From: Burkholderia diffusa
GTDB taxonomy: Bacteria > Pseudomonadota > Gammaproteobacteria > Burkholderiales > Burkholderiaceae
Assembly: GCF_902499115.1 (NCBI RefSeq)
Contig: NZ_CABVPN010000016.1
Coordinates: 1 to 64,000 of the forward strand
Length of the DNA: 64,000 nt
Direction of reading: 5' to 3'
Position 1 is the stretch's first letter; every line of letters starts with the position of its first letter. A program made the position numbers and the translations under genes. Positions 29,666 through 37,211 of this stretch are shown here, piece after piece. The notes under the pieces were generated by a model. The model ran no database searches and had not been told where the DNA came from. It worked only from the letters and a program-made list of their open reading frames with translations.

Positions 29666-30307
29666 ATGAATCGCCCCAAGAGCATGCTGGTTGCCAACAT
29701 TGCCTGGGCCCGCGAGACGCGTGAACACACGCCCGGTTTCTTCGACGCGCTCGCGCGTGGCCAGAACCCGCGCGTGCTGTGGATCGGCTGCGCAGACAGC
29801 CGTGTGCCGGCCGAAACCATCACGCACTGCGCGCCCGGCGAACTGTTTGTCCATCGCAACATCGCGAACCTGTTCCATCCCGACGACGACAATTCCGCCA
29901 GCGTGCTCGAGTACGCGGTGCGCGTGCTGAAGGTCGACCACGTGATCGTGTGCGGCCACTACGGCTGCGGCGGCGTGCGCGCGTCGCTGCTGCCGCCGCC
30001 GGCCGACCTGCCGCACGTCGCGCGCCGCATCGCGCCGCTCTGCGCGCTCGCGCGGCGCCATCGCGACACGCTCGACGGGCTCGACGACACGGCCGCCGCC
30101 GACCGCCTCGCCGAGCTGAACGTGCTCGAGCAGGTGCGACTGCTGCGCGCATCGCCGATCGTGCGCGACCGCGAACGGCCGCCGCTCGTGCACGGCTGGA
30201 TATTCTCGCTCGCCGACGGTCGCCTGCTGGAGCTCGATTCCGGCTACGCGGCACCGCCCGTCGACGTCGAACCCGCGCTGGCCACGACCGCCGCCGCGCT
30301 CGGCTGA
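29666..30307 (+). CDS. can: Beta-class carbonic anhydrase
   Basis: A 213-residue zinc enzyme interconverting CO2 and bicarbonate. The active-site dyad and ligands are visible: C42, D44 and R46 in GCADSRVP, and H98 and C101 in HYGCGG. Length and the W-W-E-type C-terminal half fit the Can/CynT type. It lies 40 nt upstream of a SulP-family anion transporter, forming an apparent two-gene unit. The Shine-Dalgarno AAAGGAG is strong. Confidence 0.93.
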   Translation: MNRPKSMLVANIAWARETREHTPGFFDALARGQNPRVLWIGCADSRVPAETITHCAPGELFVHRNIANLFHPDDDNSASVLEYAVRVLKVDHVIVCGHYGCGGVRASLLPPPADLPHVARRIAPLCALARRHRDTLDGLDDTAAADRLAELNVLEQVRLLRASPIVRDRERPPLVHGWIFSLADGRLLELDSGYAAPPVDVEPALATTAAALG

Positions 30308-30347
30308 TTCATCCCCCCGCCCCAACGCCCACGAAACCGCCCCAACC

Positions 30348-31898
30348 ATGAAACTGAACGAGCGCCTGTCCACCCTGCCGCGCGACATCGTCGCCGGCAT
30401 CGTCGTTTTCCTCGTCGCGCTGCCGCTCTGTCTCGGCATCGCCAACGCCTCCGGCGTCGAACCGTTCGCCGGGCTCGTGTCCGGCATCGTCGGCGGCATC
30501 GTCGTCGCGCTGCTGAGCGGCTCGTCGCTATCCGTCAGCGGGCCAGCCGCCGGCCTCGTCGTGATCGTCGTCGAAGGGATCGCGCAACTCGGCAGCTTCT
30601 CCGCGTTCCTGCTCGCGGTGCTGCTGTCCGGCGTGCTGCAGTTCGGGTTCGGCATGCTTCGCGCCGGCCGCTTCGCCGCCTACGTGCCGTCGCCCGTCAT
30701 CAAGGGCATGCTCGCCGCGATCGGCCTGCTGCTGATCGTGAAGCAGATTCCGTTCGCGTTCGGCATCGGCGGCTCGGCCGCGCAATCGTTTGCGAACTGG
30801 CCGGGCCTGCCGGTCGCATGGGCTGCCACGGCCATCGCGCTCGCGTCGCTCGCGCTGCTGATCGCATGGGACACGCCCGCGCTGCGCCGCTTCGCGCTGG
30901 TGCGCTCGGTGCCCGCGCCGCTCGCGGTCGTCGTGCTCGGCATCGGCGCGACGCTCGTGCTGGGCTTCGTCGCGCCGGCCGTTGCGCCGGGCGCGGCCCA
31001 TCGCGTGACGCTGCCCGAGCTCGGATCGTTCGCGGCGTTCGCGGCCTCGCTCAAGCATGCGGAGCTCGGCCCGAACTTCGCGCAGCTCGTCAATCCGGAC
31101 GTGTGGCGCGTCGCGATCACGCTCGCGGTCGTCGCGAGCCTCGAGACGCTGCTGAGCCTGGAGGCGGTCGAGCAGATCGACCCGAAGCGCCGGCCGACGC
31201 AGCCCGATCGCGAACTGAAGGCCCAGGGCGTCGGCAATCTCGTCGCGGGTGCGTTCGGCGGGCTGCCGATCACGTCCGTGATCGTGCGCAGCTCGGTGAA
31301 CGTGAACGCGGGTGCGCAAAGCCGGATGTCGGCGATCGTGCACGGGATCCTGCTGCTTGCCAGCGTGTTCGCGCTCACCGGGCTCATCAACCTGATCCCG
31401 CTCGCAAGCCTGGCCGCGATCCTGATCCATACGGGCTTCAAGCTCGCGAAACCGGCGCTGTTCCGCTCGGTGCTGAAGCAGGGGCCGGCCGCATTCGTGC
31501 CGTTCGCCGCGACGATCGCGGGCGTGCTCGCGGTCGACCTGCTGTTCGGCATTGCCGTCGGCCTCGCGTGCAGCGTGCTGGCGGTCGCCGTCGCGAACCT
31601 GAAGAGCCCCGTCACGCTCGCGCAGCACGACGACCACTTCCTGCTTTCGTTCCGCAAGGACGTCTCGTTCCTCGGCAAGGTGCAGGTCAAGCATCACCTG
31701 CGGCACATTCCCGACCGCGCGGCCGTGATCATCGACGCAACGCGCGCAGACTACATCGATCACGACGTGCTCGAACTGCTCGACGCGTTCGTCGCCGATG
31801 CGCCGCGGCGCGGGATCGCGGTGGAATTCCGCCGCCGCAGCCCGGCGCCTCGCCCTGCCGCGCGCCGCTGGCTGTTCCGCGCGCAGGCGGCCGAATGA
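30348..31898 (+). CDS. SulP family anion transporter with STAS domain, possible bicarbonate carrier
   Basis: A 516-residue inner-membrane protein. It has about 11-12 helices of the SulP fold (LPLCLGIANASG, SGSSLSVSGPAAGL near the N-terminus, and the conserved ITSVIVRSSVNVNAGAQSR loop). A C-terminal STAS-like domain runs from about 420. SulP proteins carry sulfate, bicarbonate or other anions. Cotranscription with a carbonic anhydrase points to bicarbonate, as in BicA-type systems, but the substrate is inferred from context. There is no frameshift. Confidence 0.85.
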   Translation: MKLNERLSTLPRDIVAGIVVFLVALPLCLGIANASGVEPFAGLVSGIVGGIVVALLSGSSLSVSGPAAGLVVIVVEGIAQLGSFSAFLLAVLLSGVLQFGFGMLRAGRFAAYVPSPVIKGMLAAIGLLLIVKQIPFAFGIGGSAAQSFANWPGLPVAWAATAIALASLALLIAWDTPALRRFALVRSVPAPLAVVVLGIGATLVLGFVAPAVAPGAAHRVTLPELGSFAAFAASLKHAELGPNFAQLVNPDVWRVAITLAVVASLETLLSLEAVEQIDPKRRPTQPDRELKAQGVGNLVAGAFGGLPITSVIVRSSVNVNAGAQSRMSAIVHGILLLASVFALTGLINLIPLASLAAILIHTGFKLAKPALFRSVLKQGPAAFVPFAATIAGVLAVDLLFGIAVGLACSVLAVAVANLKSPVTLAQHDDHFLLSFRKDVSFLGKVQVKHHLRHIPDRAAVIIDATRADYIDHDVLELLDAFVADAPRRGIAVEFRRRSPAPRPAARRWLFRAQAAE

Positions 31899-31908
31899 AT
31901 GGCGCATG

Positions 31909-31948
31909 AAAAAACGCCCCGGGCGGCGCAAGGCCGCACGGGGCGTTT
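31909..31948 (-). terminator. Terminator between SulP and leuA (strongest for leuA)
   Basis: AAACGCCCCG (31912-31921) pairs with CGGGGCGTTT (31939-31948), with an inner GCGGC/GCCGC stem. On the minus strand it is followed by further T residues, so it ends leuA transcripts. On the plus strand TTT also follows, so it may act in both directions for the convergent SulP gene. Confidence 0.85.
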
Positions 31949-31978
31949 CGTATGCTTCGAGCGCTCGACGCGCAGCGC

Positions 31979-33523
31979 TTACGAGCGCTGCGGGTTGACC
32001 TTGTCGTCCTTCGAATGCAGTTTGTTCAGCGCCGAAATGTACGCCTTCGCGGACGCCGCGACGATGTCCGGATCGGTGCCAACGCCGTTCACGATCCGCC
32101 CGCTCTTCGACAGCCGGACGGTCACTTCGCCCTGCGCCTGCGTGCCGGTCGTGATCGCGTTCACCGAATACAGGAGCAGTTCGGAACCGCTGCCGACTTC
32201 GCCCTCGATCGCGTTGAACGTCGCATCGACCGGCCCGTTACCGCGCGCCTCGCCGGTCACTTCCTTGCCCTCGACCGCGAACACGATCTTCGCCTGCGGC
32301 TGCTCGCCCGTCTCAGAATGCTGTGACAGCGACACGAACTTGAAGTGCTCCTGCTCCTGCGCGAGCGCCGATTCTTCGGAGACGATCGCGATGATGTCTT
32401 CGTCGAAGATCTCGGCCTTGCGATCGGCGAGGTCCTTGAAGCGCATGAACGCGGCGTTCAGCTCGGCTTCGCTGTCGAGCGACACGCCGAGCTCCTGCAG
32501 GCGCTGCTTGAACGCGTTGCGGCCCGACAGCTTGCCGAGCACGATCTTGTTCGCGGTCCAGCCCACGTCTTCCGCGCGCATGATCTCGTAGGTGTCGCGC
32601 GCCTTCAGCACGCCGTCCTGGTGGATGCCCGACGCGTGCGCGAATGCGTTCGCGCCGACCACGGCCTTGTTCGGCTGCACGACGAAACCGGTGATCTGCG
32701 ACACGAGCTTCGACGTCGGCACGATCTGCGTGGTGTCGATGCCGACGTCGAGGCCGAAGTAGTCCTTGCGGGTCTTCACGGCCATCACGATTTCCTCGAG
32801 CGACGTATTGCCCGCGCGCTCGCCGAGACCGTTGATCGTGCACTCGACCTGTCGCGCACCGCCGATCTTCACGCCGGCGAGCGAGTTTGCCACCGCCATC
32901 CCGAGGTCGTTGTGGCAGTGCACGGAGAAGATCGCCTTGTCCGAGTTCGGAATGCGTTCGCGCAGCGTCTTCACGAGGTTGCCGTAGAGTTCCGGCACGC
33001 CGTAGCCGACCGTGTCGGCGATGTTGATCGTCGTCGCCCCTTCGGCGATCACGGCTTCCAGCACGCGGCACAGGAAGTCAAGGTCCGAACGGCTGCCGTC
33101 TTCCGGCGAGAATTCGACGTTGTCGGTGAACTTGCGCGCGAAGCGCACCGCGAGGCGAGCCTGCTCGAACACCTGGTCCGGCGTCATCCGCAGCTTCTTC
33201 TCCATGTGCAGCGGCGACGTCGCGATGAACGTGTGGATCCGCGAGCTATTGGCCGGCTTCAGGGCGTCGGCCGCACGCTGGATGTCCTTGTCGTTGGCGC
33301 GCGCCAGCGAGCAGATCGTGCTCTCCTTCACCAGGCCGGCGATCGTGTGGATCGCGTCGAAGTCGCCGTTCGAGCTGGCCGCGAAGCCGGCCTCGATCAC
33401 GTCGACCTTCATCCGCTCGAGATGCTTCGCGATGCGGACTTTCTCTTCCTTCGTCATCGACGCACCGGGCGATTGTTCACCGTCACGCAACGTCGTATCG
33501 AAAATGATCAGCTTGTCTGTCAT
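31979..33523 (-). CDS. leuA: 2-isopropylmalate synthase
   Basis: A 514-residue enzyme that condenses acetyl-CoA with 2-ketoisovalerate, the first step of leucine synthesis. DTTLRDGEQSPG (D9, R13, D14) opens the TIM-barrel. HxH metal ligands lie in the VHCHNDLGMAVAN segment. The C-terminal LeuA regulatory (leucine-feedback) domain occupies about residues 390-505. It is transcribed from a promoter near 33714-33742 through a leucine-rich leader peptide (33626-33706), implying leucine-sensitive attenuation. SD GGAG is 8 nt upstream. Confidence 0.96.
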   Translation of the reverse strand: MTDKLIIFDTTLRDGEQSPGASMTKEEKVRIAKHLERMKVDVIEAGFAASSNGDFDAIHTIAGLVKESTICSLARANDKDIQRAADALKPANSSRIHTFIATSPLHMEKKLRMTPDQVFEQARLAVRFARKFTDNVEFSPEDGSRSDLDFLCRVLEAVIAEGATTINIADTVGYGVPELYGNLVKTLRERIPNSDKAIFSVHCHNDLGMAVANSLAGVKIGGARQVECTINGLGERAGNTSLEEIVMAVKTRKDYFGLDVGIDTTQIVPTSKLVSQITGFVVQPNKAVVGANAFAHASGIHQDGVLKARDTYEIMRAEDVGWTANKIVLGKLSGRNAFKQRLQELGVSLDSEAELNAAFMRFKDLADRKAEIFDEDIIAIVSEESALAQEQEHFKFVSLSQHSETGEQPQAKIVFAVEGKEVTGEARGNGPVDATFNAIEGEVGSGSELLLYSVNAITTGTQAQGEVTVRLSKSGRIVNGVGTDPDIVAASAKAYISALNKLHSKDDKVNPQRS

Positions 33524-33625
33524 GGGGGGCTCCAGGGCTCTTTATACGGGAATCAAACGTAATGAGATCGCGCCACCGCTGGCGACGCTCAACAACAGAC
33601 GAGGCTTGACGGAGGGCGAGAACGG

Positions 33626-33706
33626 TCAGCGCGGCAGGCGCGCCAAAGCTAGCGCGCGTAGCGGCGCACCGGCTAGAAGGAGGGAGAGGCGGGAAAATGC
33701 AGTCAT
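33626..33706 (-). CDS. Leucine-rich leader peptide upstream of leuA
   Basis: A 26-codon ORF encoding a peptide that begins MTAFSRLSLLLAG and ends ARLPR. Eight of 26 residues are Leu, encoded by CTC, CTC, CTT, CTA, CTA, CTA, TTG and CTG. CTA, CTT and TTG are rare in this GC-rich genome, where CTG and CTC dominate, and the clustered rare Leu codons are the hallmark of ribosome-stalling leader peptides. The ATG coincides with the predicted transcription start, so translation may be leaderless; no Shine-Dalgarno is present. I find no clear intrinsic terminator between it and leuA, so the read-out mechanism is open. Confidence 0.65.
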   Translation of the reverse strand: MTAFSRLSLLLAGAPLRALALARLPR

Positions 33707-33713
33707 GCCGAAG

Positions 33714-33742
33714 ACTATAGCGGCATTCCGCTGGGTGCGCAA
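33714..33742 (-). promoter_or_regulatory. Sigma70-like promoter of the leuA leader
   Basis: On the minus strand TTGCGC (33742-33737), a 17-nt spacer and TATAGT (33719-33714, 5/6) form a good sigma70 promoter. The start site 7-8 nt downstream falls on or next to the A of the leader-peptide ATG at 33706. Confidence 0.65.
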
Positions 33743-33791
33743 TCGGACGGCACCCGGGATGCCAGACCGCGCCGCGCGAAAAAGGGGCAAA

Positions 33792-33819
33792 TGAAAACGG
33801 CGGCCTCGTGGCCGCCGTT
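33792..33819 (-). terminator. Intrinsic terminator after pssA
   Basis: AACGGCGGCC and GGCCGCCGTT form a 10-bp stem with a 4-nt loop (33796-33805, 33810-33819). On the minus strand it is followed by TTCATTT, a weak U-tract. It lies 18 nt past the pssA stop and insulates it from leuA. Confidence 0.75.
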
Positions 33820-33836
33820 GCCGGGCAGGTTGCGCG

Positions 33837-34709
33837 TCAGTGATCGCGCTGCGACGAGCGCGCGGGGTTCGCCCGTCCGCGCACGGCCATGTAGGCCCAA
33901 AACACGTAGCCGGACAGCCCGTACAGCACGAACAGGCAGAACAGCATCAACGGCGGATCGGACGACACGAGCACGAACGCGACGACGACCAGCAGGATCG
34001 CCGCGAACGGCACGCGGTGCCGTACGTCGAGCGCCTTGCCGCTGTAGAACGGCGCGTTCGACACCATCGTCACGCCTGCATAGATCGTCAGTGCGAACGC
34101 GACCCAGGGCAACCAGCCGAGCTTCATCGGCACGCGGTTGTCGGTCGCGAGCCAGACGAAGCCGGCGATCAGCGCGGCGGCGGCCGGGCTCGGCAGCCCC
34201 TGGAAGAAGCGCTTGTCGACGACGCCGATGTTCGTGTTGAAGCGCGCGAGACGCAGCGCGGCGCCCGAACAGTAGACGAATGCAGCGAGCCAGCCCCAGC
34301 GGCCAAGATCCTTCAGCACCCACTCGTACATCACGAGCGCCGGCGCGACGCCGAATGACACCATGTCCGACAGGCTGTCGAACTGTTCGCCGAACGCGCT
34401 TTGGGTATGCGTCATCCGTGCGACTCGTCCGTCCATCCCGTCGAGCACCATCGCGACGAAGATCGCGATCGCGGCGATCTCGAAGCGCACGTTCATCGCC
34501 TGCACGACCGCGAAGAAGCCGCAGAACAGCGCGGCGGTCGTGAACGCGTTCGGCAGCAGGTAGATGCCGCGCGTCTTCAGGAACCGTTGCCGCGCGGCGC
34601 GGCGGCTCTCGATGGGCGCCTGATCCGGCGCCATCACCTTGTTGCGGCGGAACGGGCGTGGCGTCTGGCCGGAGCCGTTGCGCGGACGACGCGGTTTGAA
34701 TGCGGCCAT
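33837..34709 (-). CDS. pssA: CDP-diacylglycerol-serine O-phosphatidyltransferase
   Basis: A 290-residue membrane enzyme making phosphatidylserine from CDP-diacylglycerol and serine. The CDP-alcohol phosphatidyltransferase motif is complete: D93-G-x2-A-R-x8-G107-x3-D111-x3-D115, in a protein of about eight helices. A basic, Arg-rich N-terminus of about 45 residues precedes the first helix. It lies 15 nt after psd, so the two enzymes that make phosphatidylethanolamine are encoded together. Confidence 0.94.
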   Translation of the reverse strand: MAAFKPRRPRNGSGQTPRPFRRNKVMAPDQAPIESRRAARQRFLKTRGIYLLPNAFTTAALFCGFFAVVQAMNVRFEIAAIAIFVAMVLDGMDGRVARMTHTQSAFGEQFDSLSDMVSFGVAPALVMYEWVLKDLGRWGWLAAFVYCSGAALRLARFNTNIGVVDKRFFQGLPSPAAAALIAGFVWLATDNRVPMKLGWLPWVAFALTIYAGVTMVSNAPFYSGKALDVRHRVPFAAILLVVVAFVLVSSDPPLMLFCLFVLYGLSGYVFWAYMAVRGRANPARSSQRDH

Positions 34710-34724
34710 CGTGCGTCCCGCCGC

Positions 34725-35369
34725 TTACTGTTCGAGTTCAGCGAGGATCGTCGACGACGCGTAGACCTTCTCGCCGATCGACACCTTCGCGCGGCTGCCG
34801 AGCGGCAGGTACACGTCGACGCGCGAACCGAAGCGGATGAAACCGTAGCGCTGACCGCGCGACAGCGGTTCGCCGGCACGCACGTAGCACAGGATCCGGC
34901 GGGCGACGAGGCCGGCGATCTGCACGGCGGTGACGGTCTTGCCGCTCGCCGTCTGGATCACGACCGCATTGCGCTCGTTCTCGGTCGACGCCTTGTCGAT
35001 CGCCGCGTTCAGAAACGCGCCCGGGAAGTATTCGACCTTGGTGACCGCGCCGTCGACCGGCGAACGCTGCGAATGGACGTTGAAGACATTCATGAACACG
35101 CTGATCTTCAGCGCTTCGCGATTCGCGTACGGATCCTGGGTGGTCTCGACCGCGACGATGCGGCCGTCCGCCGGGCACAGCACCGCGTTCGGCTGCGCCG
35201 GGATCGGGCGCTGCGGATCGCGGAAGAACTGGACGACGAAGACGAGCAGCAGCCAGAACGGCCACGCGAAGCCGAAGCCCCCGACGGCGTGGATCAACAA
35301 CGCGATGACGGCTGCAATCGCGATGAACGGCCAGCCTTCGCGCGCGATGATCGGATGAGGATAGTTCAT
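34725..35369 (-). CDS. psd: Phosphatidylserine decarboxylase
   Basis: A 214-residue pyruvoyl-dependent decarboxylase of the short bacterial type, converting phosphatidylserine to phosphatidylethanolamine. Self-cleavage is predicted at G181-S182 in the motif RFGSRVD; S182 becomes the pyruvoyl group. Two N-terminal membrane segments (about 14-46) anchor it. ATG 35369 fits the family start. It precedes pssA and is separated from ilvC by a terminator. Confidence 0.94.
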   Translation of the reverse strand: MNYPHPIIAREGWPFIAIAAVIALLIHAVGGFGFAWPFWLLLVFVVQFFRDPQRPIPAQPNAVLCPADGRIVAVETTQDPYANREALKISVFMNVFNVHSQRSPVDGAVTKVEYFPGAFLNAAIDKASTENERNAVVIQTASGKTVTAVQIAGLVARRILCYVRAGEPLSRGQRYGFIRFGSRVDVYLPLGSRAKVSIGEKVYASSTILAELEQ

Positions 35370-35410
35370 GGGTTCGTTCGGTGTTCGGTGAATTGCAAAG
35401 CCCGTAGGAT

Positions 35411-35453
35411 AGCAAAAGCCGCCCGGGGCACTGCTGCCTTCGGACGGCTTTTT
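35411..35453 (-). terminator. Intrinsic terminator after ilvC
   Basis: On the minus strand AAAAGCCGTCC pairs with GGGCGGCTTTT (35452-35442 with 35424-35414), 11 bp including one G-U pair. The arm itself ends in T residues. On the plus strand the wobble becomes a mismatch, so it is best suited to minus transcription. It separates ilvC from psd-pssA. Confidence 0.75.
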
Positions 35454-35496
35454 GATACCGACCCTCCACTCGAAGGGCCGGAACAGCACGTGGTGC

Positions 35497-36513
35497 TTAG
35501 TTCTTCGTCTGGTCGACGAGCTTGTTCTTCGCGATCCACGGCATCATCGCGCGCAGCTTCGAGCCGACCTGCTCGATCTGGTGCTCGGCCGTCAGGCGGC
35601 GGCGCGACTGCAGCGTCGGCGCACCTGCCTTGTTCTCGAGAATGAAGCTCTTCGCGTATTCGCCCGTCTGGATGTCGGTCAGGCACTGCTTCATCGCCTT
35701 CTTCGTCTCTTCCGTGACGACGCGCGGGCCCGTCACGTACTCGCCGTACTCGGCGTTGTTCGAGATCGAGTAGTTCATGTTCGCGATGCCGCCTTCGTAG
35801 ATCAGGTCGACGATCAGCTTCAGTTCGTGCAGGCACTCGAAGTACGCCATTTCCGGCGCGTAGCCCGCTTCGACCAGCGTCTCGAAACCTGCCTTGATCA
35901 GCTCGACGGTACCGCCGCAAAGCACGGCCTGCTCGCCGAACAGGTCGGTTTCGGTCTCTTCACGGAAGTTCGTCTCGATGATGCCGGCACGGCCGCCACC
36001 GTTCGCTGCCGCATACGACAGCGCGATGTCGCGTGCCGCGCCCGACTTGTTCTGCGCAACCGCGATCAGGTGCGGCACGCCGCCGCCTTGCGAGTACGTG
36101 CCGCGCACGGTGTGGCCCGGTGCCTTCGGCGCGATCATGATCACATCGAGGTCGGCGCGCGGGATCACCTGGCCGTAGTGGACGTTGAAGCCGTGTGCGA
36201 ATGCCAGTGCGGCGCCCTGCTTGATGTTTGCGTGCACTTCCTTCGCGTACACGTCGGCGATCTGCTCGTCCGGCAGCAGCATCATGACGACGTCCGCGCC
36301 CTTCACCGCTTCCGCGACTTCCTTGACCGACAGGCCTGCGTTTTCGGCCTTGCTCCACGACGCGCCGCCCTTGCGAAGGCCGACCGTCACGTTCACGCCG
36401 CTGTCCTTCAGGTTCAGTGCGTGTGCATGGCCTTGCGAGCCGTAGCCGATGATCGTGACTTGCTTGCCCTTGATGAGGGAGAGGTCAGCGTCTTTATCGT
36501 AGAAAACGTTCAT
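35497..36513 (-). CDS. ilvC: Ketol-acid reductoisomerase, NADP+
   Basis: A 338-residue class I enzyme of valine and isoleucine synthesis, isomerising and reducing acetolactate or acetohydroxybutyrate. The NADPH fold starts with GYGSQG (G23-G28) and GLRKGGASW. The C-terminal knotted domain contains the Mg-binding DLFGEQAVLCGG and EAGYAPEMAYFECLHELKL region. It lies 95 nt after ilvH. That gap carries repeated TTGAATT-like A/T-rich sequence not present elsewhere in the operon. Confidence 0.96.
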   Translation of the reverse strand: MNVFYDKDADLSLIKGKQVTIIGYGSQGHAHALNLKDSGVNVTVGLRKGGASWSKAENAGLSVKEVAEAVKGADVVMMLLPDEQIADVYAKEVHANIKQGAALAFAHGFNVHYGQVIPRADLDVIMIAPKAPGHTVRGTYSQGGGVPHLIAVAQNKSGAARDIALSYAAANGGGRAGIIETNFREETETDLFGEQAVLCGGTVELIKAGFETLVEAGYAPEMAYFECLHELKLIVDLIYEGGIANMNYSISNNAEYGEYVTGPRVVTEETKKAMKQCLTDIQTGEYAKSFILENKAGAPTLQSRRRLTAEHQIEQVGSKLRAMMPWIAKNKLVDQTKN

Positions 36514-36608
36514 GATGGTTCCTTCGCCAATTCAAAAATTCAACAATTCGTTCAGATGGAGTACTGCGGGCCGGGACATGACGGCGCACCCGGCGTGCCT
36601 GTCTGGCA

Positions 36609-37100
36609 TCACACCTTCAGGATGCGCTCGCCGCGTCCGATGCCGGAGCTGCCGGTGCGCACGGTCTCTAGGATCGCGGTCGCGTCCAGCCCCTGGATGA
36701 ATGCGTCGAGTTTGTCGCTCGCGCCCGTCAATTCGATCGTGTAGGTCTTTTCGGTCACGTCGATGATGCGGCCGCGGAAAATATCCGACATCCGCTTCAT
36801 TTCTTCGCGCTCCTTGCCCACTGCTCGTACCTTGATCAGCATCAGCTCACGTTCGATGTGTGCACCGTCGGTCAGGTCCACCACTTTCACCACCTCGATC
36901 AGGCGGTTCAGATGCTTCGTGATCTGTTCGATCACGTCGTCAGAGCCAATGGAAACGATGGTCAGACGCGACAGCGATTGGTCTTCGGTCGGCGCCACCG
37001 TCAAGGTTTCGATGTTGTAGCCGCGTGCGGAAAACAGACCGACCACGCGCGACAGCGCACCCGGTTCGTTTTCCAGCAGGACGGAAATGATGTGTCTCAT
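36609..37100 (-). CDS. ilvH: Acetolactate synthase small (regulatory) subunit
   Basis: A 163-residue protein with an N-terminal ACT domain (RHIISVLLENEPGALSRVVGLFSARGYNIETL begins it, shown in part) and the C-terminal ACT-like domain. It activates IlvB and confers valine inhibition. ATG 37100 is the family start; upstream codons in frame are unconserved. It is 111 nt downstream of ilvB. Confidence 0.95.
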   Translation of the reverse strand: MRHIISVLLENEPGALSRVVGLFSARGYNIETLTVAPTEDQSLSRLTIVSIGSDDVIEQITKHLNRLIEVVKVVDLTDGAHIERELMLIKVRAVGKEREEMKRMSDIFRGRIIDVTEKTYTIELTGASDKLDAFIQGLDATAILETVRTGSSGIGRGERILKV

Positions 37101-37211
37101 GTTCGCTTCTTCCAGAATGTGTCCGTGTCGATTCACTCGCGCCGCGCGCCGCCCGGTGCCGCACCGCCCTTCGTGAAGGCGGCCGCCTCGGCCCTGGCGC
37201 GCGTCGCGCCG

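Noticed and set aside
36514..36608. TTGAATT repeats between ilvH and ilvC as a promoter or operator
   Set aside because: Three loosely matching A/T-rich copies in a short gap. They could simply be a spacer with a good Shine-Dalgarno; no -10/-35 pair fits.
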